Shown here: piece after piece, positions 8,214-16,240 of the stretch | How positions within the stretch are numbered: position 1 is the first letter of the stretch | Layout of the letters: each line of letters starts with the position of its first letter | Source of the DNA: Chara braunii | Taxonomy: Eukaryota; Streptophyta; Charophyceae; Charales; Characeae | DNA: 20,505 nucleotides | Direction of reading: 5' to 3' | NCBI GenBank assembly: GCA_003427395.1 | Contig: BFEA01000604.1 | Coordinates: forward strand, 528,969-549,473 | Position numbers and translations under genes: made by a program | Notes under the pieces: generated by a model | The model's database searches: none | Told to the model about the DNA's origin: nothing | Seen by the model: only the letters and a program-made list of their open reading frames with translations

Positions 8214-8371
8214 TCCTCCAGCCAGCACCTCACTTCTCTTCCTCTCACATATCGCTGCTCTCAGCCTAGCGCAGCTCACGCATATTTTGTGCTCCTCCAG
8301 CCAGCGCCTCACTTCTCTTCCTCTCACATAGCGCTGCTCTCAGCCTAGCACAGCTCACGCATATTTCGTGC
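8214..8371. repeat. 79-bp tandem duplication
   Basis: Two 79-bp units, 8214-8292 and 8293-8371, are directly adjacent and differ at only a few positions. Each contains CCAGCC, a CTTCTCTTCCTCTCACATA block and CAGCTCACGCATATTT. It lies in the 5' (U3) part of the putative E2 LTR, where short tandem repeats often act as enhancers; that role is inference. Confidence 0.95.
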
Positions 8372-8386
8372 ACAAGTGCCACGACA

Positions 8387-10116
8387 CTTCCACACTCTCA
8401 TGCGAAGTGAGCATCTGTCAAATGGGAGGCTGGCCAGTCCTTTATAGTGCTGGACTGATCTGGCGTGCCCTGCATCCAGCCTCAAGTGTCTGGGACTCCT
8501 GCCCAGTGTTGCAAAGTGTGTGTCCCAGTATCTTTTCCCATGGTCTGCTGCTGCTTTGGGCCATCGGGCCTGTCTTTTGGACTCCTGGTCTGAATCAGGA
8601 CTGACTCGTGGGATTATGACTGGACTGGGACTATGGCCTTTGACTCGTTGCCGAACAGACGTGACTTTCCATCGAGGAGACATGACCCTTTCTCAGTCTT
8701 AAAGACTGACCTGTTCGTTCAGGACCTGTTTGTGTCTGTTCAAAATGACCTTTCATTGCATTATGGATGTGACACTTGCCTCAGGAACTTTGTCTTTTAG
8801 GTTTTGCTGCTCGTGAATTTAAGTTCTGGCCGACAGGGCCCCTCGCTGTTGGGGTACTCGTCTGGGGTCTAATTCGTAAAGGCCCTTGTACCCCACACAC
8901 ACACACACAGTTTGTGCAGCACCTGCCACACAGCGCTCTTCTGTGCACGAATAATGTGCATGAACCACAGACTTATCCAATGCACAGCACCAAAAAAAGG
9001 CCTCATGTGGCCTGTTGTTTGGCTCCGTGCTCGTCCCTTTTGGCCACTCCGCAAGGATGACACACACACTGAGAAACTGGCCTTGTCAAAAATGGCAGTT
9101 GGGTCCAGAGAATTTCTAGCGTCTCGCATGGGGCAGTGTTATGGAAGACCTTCCGTTCCCTTTAACGATGTTGGAGTAAGGAATGACTTTTGTAAGTTTA
9201 ATTTAACAACACTTCTTCTCAGGAAATTTCAACAAAATGAGGGCCTCAGACACATGGCACAGCCAAAACATCACCTGATCCACTATGACAGCTGCTCTTT
9301 CAACATTCGAGCCTCGCACTAGTGTCTCTTCTCGTTCTTTCATGATACTGATAGACTTTAGAAATCGCCCACCTGACGTGAGTGATCTTTGCACCATTGG
9401 GTTGGCATCTTCTTCATAGCTGTCGTATCCATTCATACTTGATCTGTCCAGGAGTGGCCAGGTGTATGTTCTCTCCAGCATTGCCATGATGACGACAGAC
9501 CTGAGGAAGGACTGAGAAGTGCTTTCAGTGAGCAATGCTAGACATGAAGATGACAGGTCCAAAAGCAGTCACAGGGAACTCAGCCAGGAGAAGAGGGAGC
9601 AAGGGAAAATGGATGGCCAAGGAGCGAGAGGCAAGGAAAACAGAAAACCTGACAGATCAAGAAGGATGAGCCTGGTGGCATGGACGTGCAAGTTGCAAAG
9701 ATTGTGACCCAACCTGGGACGATATCAACAGAAGAGAGACACTATCTACAACATTGGCAGCCAGAGAGTGGCATAGATCAAAAGAAACATGTAGGAATTC
9801 GGTACAAGCTCAAGACTGAAGGTGAAAGGTGTGCCGAGGGACAGACGAGTCGGTCTCCAGATAAGTTGCAGCTGCAGGCTGGTACAGGCAGACAAACACC
9901 ATAGAAGCCATAGAGAAGCTGGGCCCACGAGATAGCTGCACAAACCAACAGAGAGAGGACTTCGGTAAGTAGACAGAACAATGCATGAGTGACAGCTTTG
10001 CACTCCTGCCATCTGAGTACACATACGGAACAAAAAAATCACCTGCAGCACAATGGACATCTTGTGCGTCGAAAGATAAACTTTGATAACCGCATAAAGC
10101 AGGCGTTCAGAAACGC
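8387..10116. other. Unassigned region
   Basis: No recognisable protein domain or RNA gene. Contents seen: a 17-bp palindrome at 8693-8709 (TCAGTCTT, A, AAGACTGA), a CA microsatellite at 8894-8909, and one protein-like minus-strand open frame at 9,203-9,562 listed separately. It may be target DNA flanking E2 or an unrecognised decayed repeat. Confidence 0.5.
9203..9562 (-). CDS. Possible hypothetical protein or exon, 119 codons
   Basis: The minus-strand frame is open for 119 codons, with internal Met codons (for example at 9,487, MAMLERTYTWPLLD) and a mixed, non-repetitive composition: acidic YDSYEEDANP, basic FLKSISIMKEREET, and hydrophobic VIVDQVMFWLCHVSEALILL near the C-terminus. It ends at a TAA after EKKCC. 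A pyrimidine-rich TCCTTCCTCAG on this strand just upstream of 9,487 could be a splice acceptor. I do not recognise the family, and no promoter or poly(A) signal ties it to a gene. It may be a chance open frame or a relic exon. Confidence 0.2.
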   Translation of the reverse strand: MDLSSSCLALLTESTSQSFLRSVVIMAMLERTYTWPLLDRSSMNGYDSYEEDANPMVQRSLTSGGRFLKSISIMKEREETLVRGSNVERAAVIVDQVMFWLCHVSEALILLKFPEKKCC

Positions 10117-10143
10117 TAGGAGGAATTGGAGGAATTTTTGGAG
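10117..10143 (+). other. Possible polypurine tract before LTR-like fragment
   Basis: Purine-rich sequence (AGGAGGAATTGGAGGAA, then a T run and GGAG) lies directly before the TGTTACG start at 10,144. If real it marks the 3' LTR of a plus-strand element whose body is unrecognisable. The T interruptions weaken it. Confidence 0.3.
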
Positions 10144-10391
10144 TGTTACGATCCTGGTCATTTCCGAAGTACAAATTCACAAGGAAAGACGGTGCCACCC
10201 AATTGCGAAAGAAATGAAAGCACTTGCAAAGAGATAGAGACGAAGAGAGAAAGAAGAAGAAGAAGAAGAAGAAGAAGAAGAAGAAGAAGAAGATGTACAC
10301 CAGCAAAACCAATGACAAATCCCCCTTCTCTCTCCACCTTCCTCCTCCTCCTTGTCTTCGCCAATCTTATTCTTCTTCCAAATAATAACAA
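10144..10391 (+). mobile_element. LTR-like fragment, family shared with 20,283-20,505
   Basis: Starts TGTTACGATCC and shares ordered blocks with the sequence from 20,283: the TGTTAYGAYCC start, GAAGTACAAATTCAC at the identical offset of 22 bases, an (AAG)n tract, and ATGTACACCAGCAA followed by ACCAATG. It could end at AATAACA near 10,391, making TGTTA/TAACA termini, but the right end is not certain. It may be a solo or truncated LTR, or the start of a much longer LTR that ends at 12,467. Confidence 0.6.
10251..10292 (+). repeat. (AAG)n microsatellite, about 14 units
   Basis: Perfect AAG repeats within the LTR-like fragment. The related copy near the right end has about six units (20383-20400). 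It produces poly-Arg, poly-Ser or poly-Leu open frames that are not genes. Confidence 0.95.
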
Positions 10392-12082
10392 TAACAATAA
10401 GTGGTTGAACCAGAATCAATATCCGAAGTTTCCTCTTACTGCCAACACAACAATAAGTCCACCATAGCCATGGCTTCCCCCTTCACCTTCCTCTCACATG
10501 CCAAGGCTATGGCGGACTACTGAGGGCTCTGCCCTCCTGTGCAAAGACAACTCAAAGCAGCTATGGTCGCTGCTCTTCAGGCCGCCATGCCTGACTCTGC
10601 CTCGAAGCTTCCTTGGAGTGGCACTACCCCAACTGGGGCCTTCCAGATCCAGCGCCTAGCAAGGTGATGAAGATGGTGTCCACCATAGCCAGGTAGGTAC
10701 CTCGCCACTCTCCTCCTTCGCCCCCTTCTTCCTCCTCCTCAAGCTGGGCTGCTCGCCATAGCCAGGCTGAGCTCCCACCTCCTCGTCGTCCTCCCAGGCA
10801 GCACTTCAAGTCCAGGCTCCCTGCTCAAGCAGTATGTCGCCCAACCTTGCACACCACAAATGACGAGGAGCTACTCGCTCCTCCAGAAGATATAGTGGCC
10901 TACTTGCCTCTTGGGCGGTGACTTCCAGGCCGCGCGGCCTCCAAGCAACCGGTACCTCCTCCCTTTCAGAAGGAAACATCATTGCAGGCTCTGATATCGT
11001 TTGTACAGGCCCTAGGGACTAGACTCAGGCTACTTGGACTGGTACCGGCCTAAGTCTAGCCTGCTGGTACTGGGTCTCTAAAAATGCGAACTTTTTGAAT
11101 TCTTCTCCTCGGCCTCGAGTACCCGACACATCTACCGCTACTTGAGTGGTACCAGCCTACCTGCTACTTGAGTGTTTTTCCCACTGCTCTAAGTGGCGTG
11201 GGTGCAATGACTTGCTGTTTTCTGGTCGCATGTAGCCTCACTCTGTCGAGGCTGTACTATAGGTAGGATAGATTCACAATTTTGTTTGGCTGAGGGCTAA
11301 CCGAGGGACCTACCTGCAAGGGAAATTCGTGAGGGACATATCTGCAAATTCGGGCAAAATACAGGCCCGGTACTAACTAACTTCCCTACAGCTACCCTAA
11401 CTGCGGATAGCAGGCCCCGGCTACCCCTAGGACAGACAGGCCCTAAGGGCCTATTCTGATAGACGGTCCTATAGCCTATAGCCGGGTCGGGTAGAGGCCG
11501 AGAGACCGAAACAGATACGGTACCGGTCGGTCAGTCAGTCCGGTCTAGGTCGAGTCTAGGCTAGTTGTAGTCTATAGATAGATTGGGCACATCGGTTCAG
11601 GGCTTTTGGAAGTTAATACCGAGTACATCGCTGCTGTGCTACGCGTGAACCGGAAGTGGTGACGGCTCAGCGTGGAAGAAGACAGGCATAGCCAGACCTT
11701 CGGAGCGCCGGCCATAGCTGGGACCTGCGCTGTACTCTGCCAGCACGCAGGGGCTGACAGAGGTCTGGGTTATCGAGGTCTGCTGGAGGCGAGAGAGATT
11801 GGTGCCCTGCTGGACCCTCCTCCGGAGTGGGGTTCCAGGGTGTTGGCGCTGCAGCCATAGCTGCAGCTTTCTTCCTCAGAGGTCATCTTGTCAGGGTTTG
11901 GTGGCGCTGCTGCAGACTTCCACCCGGGAAGTCTTCCGACACTTCGTCATCATCAGATACTGTGGCGCTGGTCTTCTTCTTCATCCTCTTAGTGGTGCTT
12001 GACCTCAGAGGCCTGTTTCAGAGTGGCGCTTCCCTCAGGAGGTTGTATCTGGGTGGCGCTTGATGTTTTAGGGGCTCAGGGG
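10392..12082. other. Unassigned non-coding region with repeated motifs
   Basis: No coding similarity seen. The stretch carries several copies of the word CCATAGC or its complement (about 10462, 10505, 10683, 10755, 11711, 11854), an imperfect hairpin at 11019-11059 (CTAGACTCAGGC with GCCTAAGTCTAG), a near-palindrome at 11438-11452 (AGGCCCTAAGGGCCT), and a roughly 30-bp minisatellite from about 11,800. It may be LTR sequence of E3 if that LTR is long, or unrelated DNA. Confidence 0.5.
11800..12060 (+). repeat. Degenerate minisatellite, about 30-bp period
   Basis: The word TGGCGCT (once TGGTGCT) recurs at 11844, 11902, 11963, 11993, 12024 and 12054, giving steps of 58, 61, 30, 31 and 30 bases, i.e. 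multiples of about 30. Units share a following CTCAGAGG or CTCAGGAGG block. An inverted pair of GCTGCAGC at 11848-11855 and 11860-11867 lies in one unit. The array ends just before the putative E3 LTR start. Confidence 0.7.
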
Positions 12083-12115
12083 TGTTACGGGTGTTATTCA
12101 GGGTTGGGGAGTGAA

Positions 12116-12139
12116 GCGCTGCTCATTTCTGAGCAGCGC
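12116..12139 (+). repeat. Perfect 10-bp hairpin in the E3 LTR
   Basis: GCGCTGCTCA, loop TTTC, TGAGCAGCGC. All ten pairs match, six of them G-C. It lies about 40 bases upstream of the TATA-like box, so it would be in U3 near the promoter if the LTR call is right. Confidence 0.85.
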
Positions 12140-12180
12140 ACTGTAGTTCTGAAGTTATCCTGACAATTCAAGACTCTGAG

Positions 12181-12190
12181 TTTAATAAAC
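12181..12190 (+). promoter_or_regulatory. TATA-like box of the E3 LTR
   Basis: TTTAATAAAC is AT-rich in otherwise mixed sequence, about 280 bases before the LTR end. Such a position fits a U3 promoter with R-U5 downstream, but the motif is degenerate and there is no transcript evidence. Confidence 0.3.
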
Positions 12191-12469
12191 AGTGTATAAC
12201 TGGGTTGGGACTATCATCGTTTCATTGTTTCCTGGATGTGATCTTCTCGGCTTTTCTCTATGGCTGGTTGTGAGGATTGAGTGGAGTGAAGTGCACTTTC
12301 AGTGTACCCTATCATATCGCATGGTCAAGTCTTCCGCTGTGTTATCTCTCCCTGTGTGGTGTGATACTCCTATCCTCTCCCCTTCCTTCTGTGTATGTAT
12401 GGGCATACCTGGACGTCTTTGTGAGTGAGTGTTGGCCTTCAGGCAACAAACAACCAGAATCATAACAGT

Positions 12470-12481
12470 TGGTATCAGAGC
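12470..12481 (+). other. E3 primer-binding site (initiator-Met tRNA)
   Basis: TGGTATCAGAGC, the exact 12-base consensus complementary to the 3' end of plant initiator-Met tRNA and used by many plant Ty3/gypsy and Ty1/copia elements. It lies two bases after the LTR terminal CA, and gag follows downstream on the same strand. Confidence 0.93.
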
Positions 12482-13964
12482 AATCGGATCCAGGCTCTGG
12501 AGCGATTGACGAGTTGGAGCATCCATCATCATCTGGCGAGATACTAGACTTGAGTCTCATGGCGATTCATCATCTTCAGGGTTGTTGTCAGTAAGGGTGG
12601 TGGTTGTGAGTGGGTGGCGAGAAGAATTGGGCAGAGCGTGACTCACTCCTGACTGGGGTTGTGCAGGAGTGGCTGGCCATGGATACTCAGGGGCTTGGGA
12701 GGCTCTGAGAGGTTAAATATAGTCTGGTGATTCACCTGGAGGTTGGCGATTGTCAAGGAAGTGATCCTAGGAAGTGGCGATTGTGGAATTGGGTCAGGAT
12801 CCCCAATTTCCAGGCAGCGCAATGCAGGGTGATGTGGCGCTGCACTGACCTTGTCAGTTATTGGCACCTGGTAATCATCATTCATTGATTCTGTCGGTTG
12901 GGGGTGAAGCGCCTGAGGGTAATCTACTGGATCACCAAGTTTCAGGCGATTTGGTACGTGGGAACACTGGATACTGTCAGGAGATGAAACTGGCGAGATG
13001 GGGTTGACCAGTCAGCCATAGCCAGGGTTTCATGCATCTTCTTCAGAGTTGACCCTGAAGTAAGTGTGTTCCATACTGGGGCTATTTTTAGAATAGCGAA
13101 ATTTGGTCTGTCTGTCAGGTGACAGTTGAAAATCGAAATTCAGACTGTGGGACAGCCATATCCAACTTCCCCTACCCATCTTCTTTGACTTCTACTAACC
13201 CTGTTTGACCTTTCCTCTGGCTCATATTTCATCTGGAATTGCTTTACAGTATTGCGATTGACACTGTGTAGTGAATTGGTGAATTCAGGGGTCTGTTGTC
13301 AGTAATAATGCAAATTTGAATTCTGCGCTGACATAACTAAAGCTAGGCTAGACTAGGGTCAGTCATAACTTTGATTCTGTCCGTCGGAATTCAGATTTGT
13401 GAGTCCCTAGTAAATCGCAATTCAGTATTCTGCCAGTGTCTGAAATCGCACATCCAGATTTGGTGTTTTGAATCAGTTACAGTGAAAACTGTAATTCGCC
13501 ATACCCAGGGTATGGCATACAGGCTCATACAGTGTTGAGGTCTGTAGGGTAAGTCTAAAAATAGGTTCACCTGTAAATCGCTACCTCTTGGTCATCAGTG
13601 GGCACCTGTCTAACTCTAATTAGTCAATCTGTCTAATTTCTAATCAACACCAATTAGTCCAAGACTGCATCCTGTCAGTTGTTGATCCAAAATTTGCAAA
13701 TTTTTGCATGCCATTGTTGTGTCAAGGCAGGGATGGAAAAATCGTGAAATTGGTTTTTGCCTGAGTGGACTCTGAACTGACCCTGACCCTCAAGCGGTCT
13801 GCTGAGACTGAGCACTCACTTGCTCAGACTAACCAGTCTTCTCTCTCCAGGCAGGTGACAGCAATTGAGTTAGTACTGAAGGGAAGTCTCAATTCTTGTT
13901 ACCTCCTGTACTGTCTCTAAGTGTTTGTTTATTTTTATTTATCTGAATTGTGGGAAGATTCAAA
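12482..13964 (+). other. E3 long untranslated leader
   Basis: 1,483 bases between PBS and the gag ATG without a credible coding frame. It contains two adjacent perfect hairpins (13477-13494 and 13498-13516) and a smaller one (13081-13097, GCTATT, TTTAG, AATAGC), plus several degenerate AAATCG and GAATTCAG words. Leaders of LTR retrotransposons carry dimerisation and packaging signals, and this is the natural place for them. Confidence 0.65.
13477..13516 (+). repeat. Twin perfect hairpins in the E3 leader
   Basis: First hairpin: TTACAGT, tetraloop GAAA, ACTGTAA (7-bp stem, GNRA-type loop). After three bases, second: GCCATACCC, A, GGGTATGGC (a 9-bp inverted repeat around one base, so the tip would open in RNA). 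Their adjacency suggests a structured RNA element; function is inference. Confidence 0.8.
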
Positions 13965-15510
13965 ATGGCTGATGCAGGGAAGGCAAAGGCTTCTAAGGTC
14001 GAGCCTCAGATTCCGCTGGACCCTTTAGAGGCTGAACTGCAGGCCCAGGAGTAGAAACTCCGCCAGCAGGCCCAGGCAGTTGAGACTCTAAAGGCTGAGC
14101 TGAAAAAGAAAGAGGAAGCAGCCCAGAAAGAGGCAAGGAGAAAGTTACTAATAGCAGATGTGGAGAAGATCAGGACCAGTGGGAGTTCCAGCCAGTACAA
14201 TAAGGGCATGGCTGAATTCATCCTCCTGCAGGTGATATTCACCGGTCCTATTTTACTAACTGGAATGACCAGATCACCAGTCTGGAGAGCAGTCACTCAA
14301 CTTTTTCTAAAAAGCTGGATGATATCTCTGCCAAACTGGATCTGATTTTCACTCACCTTAAGATCCCTACCGTTTCTCCTGCTCCTCCCTCTCCTGGACC
14401 TTCTCAGGGAAAACATGCATCACCCTCACACTCCAGACACACATCTCCACCGCCTACACCCACATCAACAGCAGCTTCACAGCCCTCGGCACCATTTGAG
14501 TTTCAGCGGCCTAAGCTGACACTGCCACCCATGTTCTAAGGCAAGGACCCAAAGGTGGATGTGGCAGACTAAGTTGCTGCACAGAGAACCTACCTGAGTG
14601 GGTTCAAATGTGATGAGGATGTGAAGGTGTCAGCCATCCTTGCTCGCTTGGAGCGATCAGCACTGAAATGGTGCACCTCCACCTCCAGCAAGCAAGCTAT
14701 GGAGATGTCTGATTGGGCACAGAGGTTGGGGGTGGCTGGATTTCTGCAGGCACTGCAGGACCGGTTTGTAGACAAGGATCAGGCCAAAAAAGCAGTAGAT
14801 AAAATTTTGCGCCTGGGCCAGAAAAAGTTTGACGGCTCCTTGTCCAAATTGTATTCCACCTTTGAGAGTCTTACATCGACTCCTTGGTTGGATATGAGTG
14901 AGCAGGATCTGCTCATTCATTTCCTAAGAGCAGCGCCTGAGCAATTCCAGCTTGCTCTATTCTCTCAGGGCCACAAGGACTGGTGGTCCTTTGGCAGAGC
15001 AAACCTGGACTTGGAATCCAAACTCCGTGTCCAGGAAGCACCTTCTGAAGGAAGGAAGGGGCCCTCCTCCAAAGGGCGAAGGAGGAGGAAGGGTGCCCTG
15101 TTTGCTGCCGCGGCTTCTGGTTCAGATAGTGACGCAACATCCCAGGGTGGGAACCCTCCACCTGGGACTGCATCATCATCTCCTGTAGATTCTGCTGTTC
15201 TTGCCCTGGCTGATGCTTTGATGGGCCTGACAAAGGGCAAGGCCCCTGCCCAAAAAGGCATCAACTAGTAGACAAGGGAAAGGAAAGGGACGGGCCTCTT
15301 CCCCTGGTGCCCAGAGAGTACCTTTGCCACGGGACGTCTGGTGGCCAGCTGACCCCCTTGATCCTTCCACCTTCCCCTGGCTTGCACTCAGGATCCAGGA
15401 GGGGGTCTGGAGGAAGAGAAAGGACAAGGGTGTCTGCCTGAGATGCGAGGGGGACCACTTTCTTAAGGACTGTCCCAGCATGCCTCGCACGTCTACAAGC
15501 AGCTCTAGTT
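13965..15510 (+). pseudogene. E3 gag: coiled coil, capsid, zinc knuckle
   Basis: ATG at 13,965 (context AAAATGG) opens MADAGKAKASKVEP, then a Glu/Lys/Ala/Gln-rich coiled coil, cut by a TAG at 14052-14054 (probably from CAG). A one-base loss near 14,233 moves the frame. A Pro/Ser linker follows, then the capsid-like region (KLTLPPMF, DVKVSAILARLERSALKW, VAGFLQALQDRFVDKDQAK, LIHFLRAAPEQFQ), with TAA codons at 14537-14539 and 14570-14572. It reads open from there to the TAG at 15266-15268. The frame changes near 15,251 at an A5 run, giving the basic RQGKGKGR segment and a knuckle CLRCEGDHFLKDC (about 15,438-15,476). That knuckle has three rather than four residues between the second Cys and His. 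Role: particle assembly and RNA binding. Confidence 0.82.
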
Positions 15511-16240
15511 CAAAAACCTAGAGCAGAGAGAGGTGGAAGCAGCAACTCCTTCCACCAGTGCTGATTCACTTTCTGATGAAGGTGAATCTTCACATTCTCT
15601 CGCTGGTTCTTCTATCTCAGGAGTTGCTTCGTCAAGGTCTTTCACTTTTGAAGACCCTGAGTTGGATGGGACGTGGGAGGAGGATGATGCTCAGTGTATT
15701 GCTGATCTTTTCCCGTCTTTGCAGGAGAAGAAGAAGCATAAATCTGAACGCATCCTGCTTCAACCCTTCATCCTGGGAGCCAAGATCAAAGGGCTTTTAG
15801 ACTGTGGGGCTACTCGCAACTTCATCTCTCCCAAGGCGGTCAGCAAGCTGCACTTGGATCAGAGATTGGTGAAATTGCGACAGTCGTTCGAGGTTCGCAT
15901 TGGAGACTCTTCCACAGTCGGGATCACTTCTGCTGTCAAGGGCCTACCTGTGTCCTTTGGCAAGCAGGGAGAAGTCAGGCACCACCTGAACTTCTACGTG
16001 TTTCCTAATGTCCCCTTTGACCTTGTCTTCTCTATGCAGTGGCTTGGTGCCACCAATCCTAGGATCAACTGGCGGATCCCGAGGGTTGAGCTACCTGACC
16101 GGCATGGGGTATATCGCCCTTGCATGCTCGCTGACGAGTACCATCCGGCTAGCAACTGTTATTGTATGAGTGCTCGCAGATTTCTGTGATTCTCACGCCA
16201 GACTGACCACGCCCGTCTGTTCGTGGCTTATGTCAAATAG
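15511..16240 (+). pseudogene. E3 aspartic protease (retropepsin) and linker
   Basis: Frame from about 15,511 through an acidic Ser-rich linker (SADSLSDEGESSHSLAGS) into the retropepsin: ILGAKIKGLLDCGATRNFIS, then VRIGDS, then VPFDLVFSMQWLGATNPRI. The active-site triplet is D-C-G instead of D-S-G or D-T-G, which would be expected to damage catalysis. Two stops follow in the same frame, TGA at 16187-16189 and TAG at 16238-16240, flanking the conserved linker RLFVAYVK that precedes RT. No separate start is needed in a polyprotein. The upstream frame change near 15,511 is again at an A5 run. Confidence 0.82.

Larger units (their letters stand above)
3540..8386 (-). mobile_element. E2: 5' half of a degenerate Ty3/gypsy element
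   Basis: Read on the minus strand from 8,386 down: probable 5' LTR, primer-binding site, about 0.7 kb leader, gag, protease, then RT that breaks off soon after YLDD. RNase H, integrase, polypurine tract and 3' LTR are absent. The coding part is more AT-rich than E1, suggesting a different lineage. Five in-frame stops, two single-base frameshifts in RT and a frame change between gag and protease make it non-autonomous. It meets E1, which runs in the opposite direction, at about 3,480-3,555. Confidence 0.8.
7692..8386 (-). mobile_element. E2 probable 5' LTR
   Basis: The minus-strand reading would start TGTCGTGGCAC at 8,386 and end CCTTGCA at 7,692, three bases before the primer-binding site. 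The 3' end is fixed by the PBS. The 5' end at 8,386 is a guess based on a TG start and could lie further right. The segment holds two tandem duplications (7,988-8,097 and 8,214-8,371) and no credible gene. Confidence 0.5.
12083..12467 (+). mobile_element. E3 5' LTR (right end firm, left end tentative)
   Basis: Ends CATAACA at 12,467, two bases before the PBS. A matching TGTTA start is found at 12,083 (or at 12,092), giving TGTTA/TAACA inverted termini and an LTR of about 385 bp. Inside are a perfect 10-bp hairpin at 12116-12139 and a TATA-like TTTAATAAAC at 12181-12190. An alternative left end at 10,144, which also starts TGTTACG, would make a 2.3-kb LTR. No second copy is present to decide. 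Confidence 0.5.

Noticed and set aside
9746-10419. Long minus-strand and plus-strand frames with poly-Phe, poly-Leu, poly-Ser or poly-Arg
   Set aside because: They are produced by the AAG microsatellite at 10251-10292 being open in several frames; no domain outside the repeat.
12470-12481. Possible tRNA-derived gene because of the tRNA-like word
   Set aside because: Only the 12-base primer complement is present; there is no cloverleaf, anticodon arm or T-loop consensus around it.
15245-15260. Programmed frameshift site in E3 gag
   Set aside because: The CCCAAAA heptamer is not in the phase needed for classical -1 slippage, and the frame is restored 260 bases later, so paired indels are simpler.
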